DNA of 64,000 bases from Candidatus Nitrospira allomarina (lineage in GTDB: Bacteria; Nitrospirota; Nitrospiria; Nitrospirales; UBA8639): contig NZ_CP116967.1 in NCBI RefSeq assembly GCF_032050975.1, forward strand, positions 3,531,001-3,595,000. The letters run 5' to 3'. The translations under genes were made by a program, and so were the position numbers. Under the pieces are notes generated by a model. That model was not told the origin of the DNA, searched no databases, and saw nothing but the letters and a program-made list of their open reading frames with translations. Of this stretch, positions 43,854 to 52,740 are shown in pieces (within the stretch, counting starts at the first letter, position 1; each line of letters opens with the position of its first letter).

Positions 43854-46800
43854 CTATTTAAGTTTTGCCAACCTGCGGGCAAATTTTAACCGAGACTTGA
43901 AACTGAATCGCGGAGCCTTCTCTGCCTTTGATTTTTCATCAAGATTTTGTGTCGTTCCCATCGTTGCAAATACCACAAATAAACCCGGGATAAGAATCAC
44001 GCCGAAAATGGTCCCGAAAAGCATACCTCCAGCCGCCGCCGAGCCAATGGTATTGTTCCCAATCTCCCCTGCACCCGAAGCAAACATTAAAGGAAGAAGC
44101 CCGGCAATAAATGCAAATGAGGTCATCAAAATAGGGCGCAAACGAATGGCCGCCCCTTCAATCGCAGCTTCAAGCGCAGTTTTTCCTCGCTTTTGTTGTA
44201 AAATGGCAAATTCAATTATCAGAATGGCATTTTTACCGAGGATACCGATTAACATGATCATCGCGATTTGAGCGTAGATATTATTTTCCAAGCCCATCAG
44301 CAAGAGGAAAAATAAGGCACCAAACACCCCAATGGGTAGCGAGAGGATCACCGGCATGGGCAGTAGAAAACTCTCATATTGTGCGGCGAGGAGGAGATAC
44401 ACGAATATTAAACAAATTAAAAAAATGTAAATGGCCTGATTGCCCATCTGGGCTTCATCTCGCGAAGACCCTGCCCAATCGTACCCAAACCCTTTCGGTA
44501 ATTTACTGGCAGCCACCTCTTTAATGGCCATAATAGCCTGACCGCTGCTATAACCTGTTGCAGGCTGCCCATTAATCATGGCTGATGGGTACATATTGTA
44601 ACGGGTCACCTGTTCAGGACCATAAATTTTTTCAACGCGAAGAAAAGAAGAAAAGTGGACCATTTCACCCGCGTCATTTTTAATATATAACTTCATCAGG
44701 TCTTCAGGTTCTGCACGAAATTCGGGTAGCGCCTGTACCATGACTTTATACATCTGACCGAAACGGATAAAGTTGGTCGCATATACACTGCCAATCAGTG
44801 CTTGAAGGGTATTCATTGCGTTCTCGGCCGTGACACCCTTTTGAGCCGCCTTCTCGCCATCAATATGTAACAGAAATTGTGGAAAACGGGCATTGAAGGT
44901 GGTAAAGGCATTCGCGATTTCCGGCCGTTGGTTGAGGTCATCGACAAAATCATCGGCCGTTTTTTGCAATTCTGCAAGGGAATCCGAACCGGTTTTGTCT
45001 AACAATCGCATTTCAAAACCGCTGGAATTCCCATAACCCGGTACGGGGGGAGGGGTAAAAAATTCAATATTGGCATCTTTAATATGTTTGGTTTTTTTTT
45101 CAAGAACGCCAATAATTTCCCTATCAGAGGCCGTTCGTTCATTCCAATTTTTCAAGCTGATGAGATTCATCCCATAGACGGAACCCGTACCTTCAGACAG
45201 TATGCTGAATCCCGCAAGGCTTGAGACGGATGTCACATCCTCTAACCCGGATGCAATCTGTTGCACTTCATCCACAACTTTTTCCGTTCGTTCAAGAGTT
45301 GCGCCTGTTGGAGCAGTAACATTGGCATAGATTGTCCCCTGATCTTCATTAGGAATAAAGCCCGAGGGAACAAAGGCTCCAACCAAACCGGTGCTTAAGG
45401 AAAAACCAAGCAGGATCCCAAAAGTCACAACTCTTCTGTTCGCTATCGCGCTGATAAGTTTTTTATAATTATCAGACAGATTGTCATACCAATGATTAAA
45501 TCCATGAAATAATTTTTGCAGCCGCCCATCTTGAGGCTGTTGACTATTGTGGGTATTTTTAAGAAAAACGGTACAAAGGGCGGGGGTCAGTGTGAGGGCA
45601 GTGACCCCTGAAAGAATAATAGAACAGGCCATAGTCAAGGAAAACTGTCTATAAAAAATTCCTGTCGGGCCATCCATAAACGCGACGGGTAAAAACACAG
45701 CCGACATGACGAGGGTAATGGCCATAATGGCCCCGCTAATTTCATGCATGGCTTGTTCCGTAGCCTGCTGGGCTCCAATTCCTGAATTCTCCATTTTGGC
45801 ATGAACGGCTTCAATCACCACGATCGCATTATCGACAACAATACCTATGGCAAGAACCAGCGCAAATAGGGTGATGAGATTCAGGGAAAAACCCATTATG
45901 TGCATAAAGAAAAATGTGCCGACCAGGGATACCGGTACGGCCAAAACAGGAATGATGGTGAGTCGAACATTCTGCAAAAAGACAAATACCACCAAGGATA
46001 CCAAAAGAAATGCTTCAATTAACGTTGTCAGAACTTGATTAATGGAGGCATCCAAAAACTCGGACACATCATAACTGAGACTGTAATCCATTCCTGGGGG
46101 AAATGCCGTTGATTTAATTTCCTGCATTTTTTCTTTAATCGATTTAATCACTTCCTTGGCATTGCTACCAGGGCGCTGTTTTAACAGAATAGCGGCAGAG
46201 GCTTGTCCGTTTTCTTTGGAAAGAACATCATAATCTTGTGAATCGAATTCGACGTCTGCGACATCTTTTAGCCGCAAAATTTCCCCTTCATCCGTACTGC
46301 TCAACACAATGTCTTCATAGGCTTCTCTTGTATTGTGCTTCCCGGTATATTTTAATACGTACTGAAGGGCCTGGACGTTCCTATCCTTCCCTGAGCTCTC
46401 GCCAATTTTACCCGGTGCGGCTTCTACATTCTGGGCTTGTAATTTTTCGATAACCTCGAGAGCTGAAATGTTGTACATGACAAGTTTATTGGGCCTTAAC
46501 CACACACGCATGGCATATTCCCTTGAACCCATAATCTCAGCAAACCCTACACCATCTATCCTTTTCAGCTCCTTCAGAATATTAATATCAGTAAAATTGT
46601 AAAGAAATTTTTCGTCTATGGTAGGATCCAGGCTGTGAATGTTGATATACAACAACATACTGTTTTGTACCTTTTCGACGATGACCCCGGATTTTATAGC
46701 CTCTGGGGGCAACTCATCCAAGGCGGAAGCCACTCGGTTCTGAACATTCACAGCGGCAATTTCCGGGTCGGTCCCGGCGTTAAAAATAATCTGGATAATG

Positions 46801-47063
46801 CTCGTGCCATCATTTCCGGAAACGGACGACATGTAGGCCATTCCGGCAACACCATTAATGGCTCGTTCAAGCGGGGTCACAACCGCCTTGACCACAGCCT
46901 CGGCATTTGCCCCGATAAATTTTGACGTCACATTGACCTCGGGAGGCGTAATCTCTGGAAACTGAGTGACAGGGAGCTGGGTAAAGGACAATAAGCCCAG
47001 TAAGGTAATGAACAGGGAAATAACAATAGAAAGGACCGGACGATGAATAAATGTAGCTGTCAT
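43854..47063 (-). CDS. RND-family multidrug efflux pump (HAE1/AcrB type)
   Basis: The inner-membrane proton-driven pump (1069 aa). The twelve-TM duplicated layout starts MTATFIHRPVLSIVISLF. TM4 has GIVVDNAIVVIEAVHAKME: one of the usual two aspartates of the proton path (AcrB D407/D408) is Asn, a variant seen in many HAE1 pumps of Bacteroidota and MexF type. TM10 keeps the lysine (GKNAILIIEFA). The NAGTDPEIAAVNVQNRV segment recalls the Bacteroidota branch. It is between the membrane-fusion gene and the outer-membrane gene, all on the minus strand. Confidence 0.93.
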   Translation of the reverse strand: MTATFIHRPVLSIVISLFITLLGLLSFTQLPVTQFPEITPPEVNVTSKFIGANAEAVVKAVVTPLERAINGVAGMAYMSSVSGNDGTSIIQIIFNAGTDPEIAAVNVQNRVASALDELPPEAIKSGVIVEKVQNSMLLYINIHSLDPTIDEKFLYNFTDINILKELKRIDGVGFAEIMGSREYAMRVWLRPNKLVMYNISALEVIEKLQAQNVEAAPGKIGESSGKDRNVQALQYVLKYTGKHNTREAYEDIVLSSTDEGEILRLKDVADVEFDSQDYDVLSKENGQASAAILLKQRPGSNAKEVIKSIKEKMQEIKSTAFPPGMDYSLSYDVSEFLDASINQVLTTLIEAFLLVSLVVFVFLQNVRLTIIPVLAVPVSLVGTFFFMHIMGFSLNLITLFALVLAIGIVVDNAIVVIEAVHAKMENSGIGAQQATEQAMHEISGAIMAITLVMSAVFLPVAFMDGPTGIFYRQFSLTMACSIILSGVTALTLTPALCTVFLKNTHNSQQPQDGRLQKLFHGFNHWYDNLSDNYKKLISAIANRRVVTFGILLGFSLSTGLVGAFVPSGFIPNEDQGTIYANVTAPTGATLERTEKVVDEVQQIASGLEDVTSVSSLAGFSILSEGTGSVYGMNLISLKNWNERTASDREIIGVLEKKTKHIKDANIEFFTPPPVPGYGNSSGFEMRLLDKTGSDSLAELQKTADDFVDDLNQRPEIANAFTTFNARFPQFLLHIDGEKAAQKGVTAENAMNTLQALIGSVYATNFIRFGQMYKVMVQALPEFRAEPEDLMKLYIKNDAGEMVHFSSFLRVEKIYGPEQVTRYNMYPSAMINGQPATGYSSGQAIMAIKEVAASKLPKGFGYDWAGSSRDEAQMGNQAIYIFLICLIFVYLLLAAQYESFLLPMPVILSLPIGVFGALFFLLLMGLENNIYAQIAMIMLIGILGKNAILIIEFAILQQKRGKTALEAAIEGAAIRLRPILMTSFAFIAGLLPLMFASGAGEIGNNTIGSAAAGGMLFGTIFGVILIPGLFVVFATMGTTQNLDEKSKAEKAPRFSFKSRLKFARRLAKLK

Positions 47064-47095
47064 TTTTATCTAATTCTTTTCCAGTCGTGAGGGAT

Positions 47096-48190
47096 TCACA
47101 TCATCGCCTTGGCAATTTCAATGTGAACAGGATGCACTTGGTCTCCATTCATAACATTCTCCACACCCTCGAAGAGAATCTGTTCGTCTTTGGACAAACC
47201 GGACTCCACAACATAAAATTTTGGCAACCGCATTTTTGAAACAATATTCCTTTGTTCCAGGACATTATCCTTATTCACAACGTACACATACAATTTGTCC
47301 TGAATTTCAAAGGTTGATTTTTGTGGAATCACCAACGCATCTTTAAGGGTTTCATTGACAATGACCTTACCATTTGCCCCTTGTTTTAACAGTCCGTCAG
47401 GATTAGGAAACCTTGCTCGTAACGCAATATTCCCTGTTGAGCTATCGAATTCACTTTCAATCATTTCTATGGTCCCTTCATACTCATAAAGGACTTGATT
47501 GGCGAGTTCAAAGCTCACAACTTTGGCCCCTCGTTCTCCAGAAGCAATGTAGTTAAGATAATCCACTTCAGAAAGGTTGAAATAGGCGAATACCTCATGA
47601 TTATCAGACAGTGAGGTCAATATGTCTCCTTCAGCTATCAAACTTCCCACCTTGTTTGGAATACGGTTAATAAATCCGTCAAAGGGAGCTCTTATTCTAG
47701 CGAACGAAAGATTTAACGCTTGCTGTTCTTTGTTTGCCAAAGCTTCTTCCACGTCCGCTTTCAACGCGTCTACCTTGGCTTGAATAACATACAGTTCCGA
47801 TTTAGACACAATGTTTTTTTCTACCAGCACTCTCACGTTTGCTAATTCAACTTCCGCTACCTTTAGATCTGCCACGGCACTTCGGAATGCCGCGTTTGCT
47901 TTTTGTAATTCTTTTTCAAATACATTATGGGTCAGGGCAAACAATAACTGCCCTTTCTTGACCGGTTGCCCCTCATCCACATAAATTTTTCCAATATACC
48001 CTCTAATTTTACTTCGTATCTCTACATAATTAACCGACTGAATTTGGGCGACATATTTATTGCTATAGGTGACGTCCTCCAAGATGGGGTAAATCACCTT
48101 ATGGGTATCAACGCTTTCTGCCTCTTTTTTATAGGTGCAGGATACCGTGAGTAAGCAGACTGCAAAACATAGGACCACATTAATTTTCAT
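47096..48190 (-). CDS. RND efflux membrane-fusion lipoprotein (AcrA/HlyD type)
   Basis: The periplasmic adaptor of the pump (364 aa from the chosen start). It opens MKINVVLCFAVCLLTVSC, with the lipobox Cys at residue 18; a longer frame to 48280 has no lipobox at its start. The lipoyl half-motif (IRGYIGKIYVDEGQPVKKGQLLF near 60-80), an alpha-hairpin (about 85-150) and a second half-motif (LSFARIRAPFDGFINRIPNKVG) are in order. First gene of the efflux operon, 32 bases before the pump gene. Confidence 0.9.
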   Translation of the reverse strand: MKINVVLCFAVCLLTVSCTYKKEAESVDTHKVIYPILEDVTYSNKYVAQIQSVNYVEIRSKIRGYIGKIYVDEGQPVKKGQLLFALTHNVFEKELQKANAAFRSAVADLKVAEVELANVRVLVEKNIVSKSELYVIQAKVDALKADVEEALANKEQQALNLSFARIRAPFDGFINRIPNKVGSLIAEGDILTSLSDNHEVFAYFNLSEVDYLNYIASGERGAKVVSFELANQVLYEYEGTIEMIESEFDSSTGNIALRARFPNPDGLLKQGANGKVIVNETLKDALVIPQKSTFEIQDKLYVYVVNKDNVLEQRNIVSKMRLPKFYVVESGLSKDEQILFEGVENVMNGDQVHPVHIEIAKAMM

Positions 48191-49340
48191 GTTGAATGCT
48201 TTATTCGAAGTGAAATTTTGAACAATGGAACGAATTTCGTTCCCATGCTTCACAAATACGGATGGCGATTTCTCAATCACATACAGCCTTGAGTGTTAAA
48301 ATCTTTTAACCTACTCCAAACCATTCACCTATCAGAAAGAAAAGCCGATTCCCACCCAGGGGTAGGTGAAATGAGGGGAAGGGAGGGGTTATCCCATTAC
48401 GTAAGGAACTCACGCGTTATTTGTTTTAGGTACACTGCCTGATACGGAAAGCCCAGTAAGACACCAATGAGTTTTCTCAAATCCAGACAATACCGATTTG
48501 AGTGCAGAGAAGGACATCCACTCCTACCAAGGAGTTCCCCCAAGGGCCAAAAGGTGAACGTTGGGATTTTTCCGCACCGAGACTAGCTTTACTGAATGTT
48601 GATTCAAAAAGTTTCTGTCATGACAGACAACAGGTTATCTCGGAATTTTTTCTTGATAACAAGATTATTGTCAAAACGTGGCGGTTAAAGGTTTCATCCA
48701 GCCCAATTGCTACTTATATTCCGAAAGGTCCACCCACCTTTTCTTATCGACAGAACAACGTGAATTTTTCAGAAATAGGTAAAAAATCCTAGGCTATATT
48801 TGTTTCACTCTCGATTACTTAAAAAAACGCACCTGATTAATTGGCACTGTATTGATTCATCCTTTATGCAAGATTTGCTTAGCCTTATGGTTCCATTGAC
48901 TCTGACATCATGCAAAATTTTGAGCGCATTGTTAATGAAAAACTCACCTATCCATATATTCTAATAAAGAGCAAGGGATGAGCCAAATCCCTCATTGGCT
49001 GGACTAGTTAAAAACATCTAATAAAAGGCCCATAATCCTGGGGTTCGATTTGAAAAAAAATCCCAATGCGACGGAGCCCCACGATTAAACACAGCCAACC
49101 ACCACGAAACCACGAAATCCTGAGACTCCAGGCATGTCGTTTTTCACGTGCAATTCCCACCCGGAAAGTTCAATAAGTCGAGAGCTGAGGTTGCTTGAAA
49201 ACGGGTAATAACGCTCCGGACAATCACCAGTCTGGCCTCTTCCCCCTATCAAAGATTAAATTACCACTCAAAAAAAAATGGGATAAAGGAGCAAAAAGAC
49301 TAAAACGGCTCAGTGTCTGGGGATTTTCCTTCGACTTTTC
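48191..49340. other. Long intergenic region (about 1.15 kb) without a supported gene
   Basis: It separates the end of the proteasome operon (-) from the start of the efflux operon (-) and must hold the efflux promoter. It is AT-rich and contains a 14-base perfect palindrome TCTGTCATGACAGA (48614-48627), about 420 bases upstream of the efflux start, which could be a regulator site or chance. One open frame (48502-48792) has no ribosome-binding site and no recognisable protein pattern. No tRNA or known structured RNA was recognised. Confidence 0.45.
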
Positions 49341-50873
49341 TTAGGCATTTTCTTTATTCGAGAGGGATTCAAGGGAAAGACGAGAAGACCATTCTGCGCA
49401 ATATTCCCGACTTTCCTGCACATAGCTGCGAAAGGGGTCGGCCATGACAAAAGCCGGACTCCCCTGAAGTTGCAAAACCGACCAATTGATGACATAGGGA
49501 GGACGACGCGGATCGTGATGGCCTGTCGCCTTCTCTAGAAATTCCGCCCAACCTTCCTTGACGACATGGCGAATGATTTCTGCTCTCCCAAACGCACGAG
49601 TGTTTCGTGGCGGTTGCCCTTTCGCCAATGCGACCAAATCATTCGTCGTGAAGCGCGGCGCATCGCCTTCTTCTGTCATGCCATGATAAAGACCTGCCTG
49701 CGGATCAACATTGTGATATTCCAAATCCAGACTTTTCAACCAGGGATCGTCCCATTCCAACTTCTCCGCCTTCCGAAAGTTCTCCAACAACCAGAGCTTG
49801 GAGGCCCAATCAACCCGGCCGACCACGGCTTGATAGCCCTCTCGTAAATCCCTCACGACCGATTCCCAATGGTCCAGGACCCAGTCGGTTTCCTCATCCT
49901 GCCCGGCATACTGTTTGGCGGCGGCTTCCCAAAACTGCTCTTGAATATCCAAGGCTGAAAGGTGCCGGCCGGTTGAGAGAGTGACCATCCATTTTTGCTG
50001 AGGGTCACGGGAGATGGCTCGCAGAGTCTGGACAGGATCATCGAAATCCAATCCTTGCGGGGCATGCCCTTCTTCGATTAATTGCAGAACCAAGCCGGTC
50101 GTCCCCATTTTTAAAAGAGTCGCTTCTTCTGCCATATTCGAATCGCCCATGAGCAAGTGCAACCGCCGGAATCGTTCTGGATCGGCCAGGGGTTCATCCC
50201 GGGTATTCACAATAGCCCGGTTATGCTGAACCCATTCAAAAAAGTCGTTGACGATATAATCCGGACGCTGGGAAATTTGATAAATCACCCCCTCTTCGGT
50301 TGATTTCCGTGACCGGGGCCCTCCACGTCCCTCGATATCGTCCAAGCCAATCCAGCCGTCCACGGAACGCGCCTTTCCGATTCGGCCGGCGCCCGTAAAG
50401 ACCTGGCGTGTTACCAGAAACGGCATGAGCATCCCCAACCCTTGATAGGTAAACGGAAAGTCCCGCGTGACCAGATAGTTTTCATGGCAACCAAATGTCG
50501 CGTCTGTCTCATGATCAATATTGTTTTTAATGATCGACACCAGTTCGGAAAGCCCAAGCTCTTCCAGACAGTCCTGCAACAGCCAATCTCCGGCACGATC
50601 TACAGCCACTAAATCCCACAGCGAATGACATTCCGGTGAGGCATATTCCAGATGCCCCATATCGACATACATCCGGCCTGCATTCAGCAGAAAGCCCCCA
50701 TTGCCTGGCGGTTCATCATGCCCACGATAATGCCAGTCAATGACGCCGTGTTTTTTCCGGCCAAACAAATGTTCAATGATCCGGTGGGCAATCCAAGCAG
50801 AAGACACGTCCGGTTGATCGGCCTTGATAAGCAGACCGTATTCGGTTTCAATACCGAAGATTCGATTATGCAT
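49341..50873 (-). CDS. pafA: Pup/UBact ligase PafA
   Basis: The glutamine-synthetase-like ligase that joins the C-terminal glutamate of the small modifier to lysines of target proteins (510 aa). It opens MHNRIFGIETEYG, with the catalytic Glu of IETE. ENYLVTRDFPFTYQG, LPFLVTRQVF, NTRDEPLAD and the RRLHLLMGDSNMAEEATLLK stretch are shared with Dop/PafA. The ending FVMADPFRSYVQESREYC matches the PafA C-terminal domain (DPFRxxxxxV) better than Dop. It is last in the operon, 23 bases after prcA, as in the actinobacterial order. GAGG precedes the ATG. Confidence 0.9.
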   Translation of the reverse strand: MHNRIFGIETEYGLLIKADQPDVSSAWIAHRIIEHLFGRKKHGVIDWHYRGHDEPPGNGGFLLNAGRMYVDMGHLEYASPECHSLWDLVAVDRAGDWLLQDCLEELGLSELVSIIKNNIDHETDATFGCHENYLVTRDFPFTYQGLGMLMPFLVTRQVFTGAGRIGKARSVDGWIGLDDIEGRGGPRSRKSTEEGVIYQISQRPDYIVNDFFEWVQHNRAIVNTRDEPLADPERFRRLHLLMGDSNMAEEATLLKMGTTGLVLQLIEEGHAPQGLDFDDPVQTLRAISRDPQQKWMVTLSTGRHLSALDIQEQFWEAAAKQYAGQDEETDWVLDHWESVVRDLREGYQAVVGRVDWASKLWLLENFRKAEKLEWDDPWLKSLDLEYHNVDPQAGLYHGMTEEGDAPRFTTNDLVALAKGQPPRNTRAFGRAEIIRHVVKEGWAEFLEKATGHHDPRRPPYVINWSVLQLQGSPAFVMADPFRSYVQESREYCAEWSSRLSLESLSNKENA

Positions 50874-50895
50874 AGGGACCTCGCTCTGCCAGGGT

Positions 50896-51714
50896 TTAGA
50901 TGGCAGGTTGGAACACGGTAGGAATGAAGGACTGTAGTTCCGATTGACTCAGAGCACGATAGGTTTCCATCTTCCCGCTCTCCCGATCCAGAAAGACGCA
51001 TTCCAGCGTCTCTTTGGACAGCGTTTCACGAATTCGGAAAGCAATTGCCTCATCTTCTGGAATGGTGGAGATGGAACTGGCTGCGGAAGAGGTGGTTCCT
51101 TCCTCTTCTGTATCCGAAGAGGGATGTACAGATTGGAGAAGACTTGCGATCCCCCACAAACGGAGACTCCGCTCCACAGCCGACTGCAGAGAAGACAAAA
51201 GACTCTGGCTTTTCCATTCCTGAGTGAGCAGACCACGGATGGAGGCGGAGGCTGCCAGCAAACCGAATTCGCGTTGTTCCTCAAACATGCCATCATAATT
51301 GATGCTGAACAGGCGATCCCGTTCATGAGAAGTCCCGACTTCTGCCAGTAGAATTTTGGCGATGTACGGTGCCTTGAAAATTTCTTCAAACGCTTGTTTG
51401 ATGACAGGGGCCAGACCATTTTTCATCAGTCGGGAAGCGGTCACATCCGCCGGGGACCGCTGGAATCCTTCAACGTGGGCCATATCCAATAGGGTATACC
51501 GTAGTTTCTCCAGATCTGCAGGATGGCCCATGCCTCCGAGCGCAATGCGATCGTAAATTTCATAGATTTTGTCTGTCCCCCGATTAAAGGTCAGCAACAA
51601 TATCCCCTGTGTAAAGGAGACGGCAACTAACGGATTGCCTTGCGTGAATTGATCGTCCAAATATTCCCGCCGATTGGCGACGGCTTCAATCCATCGATAG
51701 GGTTCTTCATACAT
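50896..51714 (-). CDS. prcA: Proteasome alpha subunit PrcA
   Basis: Forms the outer heptameric rings that gate the 20S chamber and dock the ATPase (272 aa). It has the alpha-type N-terminal helix region (YRWIEAVANRREYLDDQFT) with no catalytic Thr, and YDRIALGGMGHPADLEKLRY near 46-65 is characteristic. The middle helix region DVTASRLMKNGLAPVIKQAF is as in PrcA. The C-terminus (about 210-272) is long and acidic (SDTEEEGTTSSA). The start overlaps prcB by 8 bases. Confidence 0.92.
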   Translation of the reverse strand: MYEEPYRWIEAVANRREYLDDQFTQGNPLVAVSFTQGILLLTFNRGTDKIYEIYDRIALGGMGHPADLEKLRYTLLDMAHVEGFQRSPADVTASRLMKNGLAPVIKQAFEEIFKAPYIAKILLAEVGTSHERDRLFSINYDGMFEEQREFGLLAASASIRGLLTQEWKSQSLLSSLQSAVERSLRLWGIASLLQSVHPSSDTEEEGTTSSAASSISTIPEDEAIAFRIRETLSKETLECVFLDRESGKMETYRALSQSELQSFIPTVFQPAI

Positions 51715-52501
51715 GATTCAGCACCTTTTCAGAAAACAGTGATTTCAACCGTTCCGCGGGAATGGCTCTCACCCCTTCCGCAGAAATGCGTTTCACGATG
51801 GGATAGAGTTGGGCCTGCGCATCCACTCCACCTGTGGCGGAATCAAACTCTGCCGCACTGGTCATCAGGCGAAGCACGAACGTCAAGGCTTCCTCTTCAT
51901 TCATTCCGGCCACGGGACCATTCCCCCACCGATTCATGTAAAACAAAATCCCCCGAATCGTGGAAGACCCGGATCCAGAGACAGCATATTCCACCGCTTC
52001 GAATTCAGCTCCTAAGATGTCATAGAAAAAGATTTTTCCGCACCCTTCAAGTTGGTCATACCCCGCAAAAATTGGGGCCACAGTTCCGGTTCCTGCCAAC
52101 GCCGCAGGAGCATTATTTTTCAACAACGTTGATAAGGCTCGCAACTTTCCCTCAAAACTCAAATCCTGCAATTGACTTCTCCGGTAATACTTAAAGGAAT
52201 GCTCTAATATTCTGGCCATCTCAAATGCGGTGGCAGGAACACCTGCGATGGCTAAGACAGAAAACCGATCCAATTCCAAGACCTTATCGGTGCGATCATA
52301 CATCACGACATTTCCGGCCGTTGCCCGCCGGTCACCAGCCACGAGGACCCCGTCAGCATACTTGATAGCAAAGACCGTCGTCCCGGCTGTGATTTCAGTA
52401 TGGCCCGATGGCGTACCGCCATTGACCGGCTGCCGAAAGTCCTCGACTGCATAGCCACGCTCTCGCAGAACCTGAAGGAAGTCCCCCTGTTGTCCCATCA
52501 T
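51707..52501 (-). CDS. prcB: Proteasome beta subunit PrcB
   Basis: The proteolytic ring subunit (264 aa). A 40-residue propeptide ends SGHTEITAG, and autocleavage would expose Thr41 (TTVFAIKYADG), the N-terminal nucleophile. Lys and Asp of the active site are in VAGDRRATAG and later strands. The C-terminus is LKSLFSEKVLNHV. Two ATGs (52501, 52498) are possible. It comes directly after the UBact gene with 2 bases between stop and start. Confidence 0.93.
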   Translation of the reverse strand: MMGQQGDFLQVLRERGYAVEDFRQPVNGGTPSGHTEITAGTTVFAIKYADGVLVAGDRRATAGNVVMYDRTDKVLELDRFSVLAIAGVPATAFEMARILEHSFKYYRRSQLQDLSFEGKLRALSTLLKNNAPAALAGTGTVAPIFAGYDQLEGCGKIFFYDILGAEFEAVEYAVSGSGSSTIRGILFYMNRWGNGPVAGMNEEEALTFVLRLMTSAAEFDSATGGVDAQAQLYPIVKRISAEGVRAIPAERLKSLFSEKVLNHV

Positions 52502-52503
52502 CT

Positions 52504-52719
52504 TTATTCCCCGGTCCGTTGGCGATATTTTTCTGCCTGCTTGGGATCAACCTTGCGCATGCGCTTCATGAGATTATCACGGGATGGTGAATCCGTTTCC
52601 GGGCGTTTAGGACCTGATTCCTGATCGCCGGGTCCCATTGGTTTAGAAAGTGGATCGATTGGCCGTTCTTTTCGTTCAAGACCCCCACCGGCTTGGGCAT
52701 ATTCATATTCGTTTATCAT
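52504..52719 (-). CDS. Ubiquitin-like modifier UBact (Pup analogue), 71 aa
   Basis: The small protein tag of the proteasome system. The chosen start, ATG 52719, is 9 bases from GGAGG; two earlier in-frame ATGs (52728, 52737) are too close to or before that site. The chain is disordered, charged and rich in Pro/Gly (GPGDQESGPKRPETDSPSRD). It then has the helix-forming LMKRMRKVDPKQAEKYRQ and ends RTGE. A terminal Glu is ready for ligation, unlike actinobacterial Pup, which ends in Gln and must be deamidated. The position between dop and prcB is that of pup. UBact proteins were described from Nitrospirae and other Gram-negatives (Lehmann and colleagues, 2017). Confidence 0.92.
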   Translation of the reverse strand: MINEYEYAQAGGGLERKERPIDPLSKPMGPGDQESGPKRPETDSPSRDNLMKRMRKVDPKQAEKYRQRTGE

Positions 52720-52740
52720 AAATCTCATCCTCCACATGAA

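Noticed and set aside
48502..48792. A 96-codon open frame in the long gap
   Set aside because: No ribosome-binding site, no protein-like pattern, and it lies in AT-rich non-coding sequence.
49035..49070. GGGTTCGATT, similar to a tRNA T-loop
   Set aside because: No acceptor, D or anticodon arms can be folded around it.
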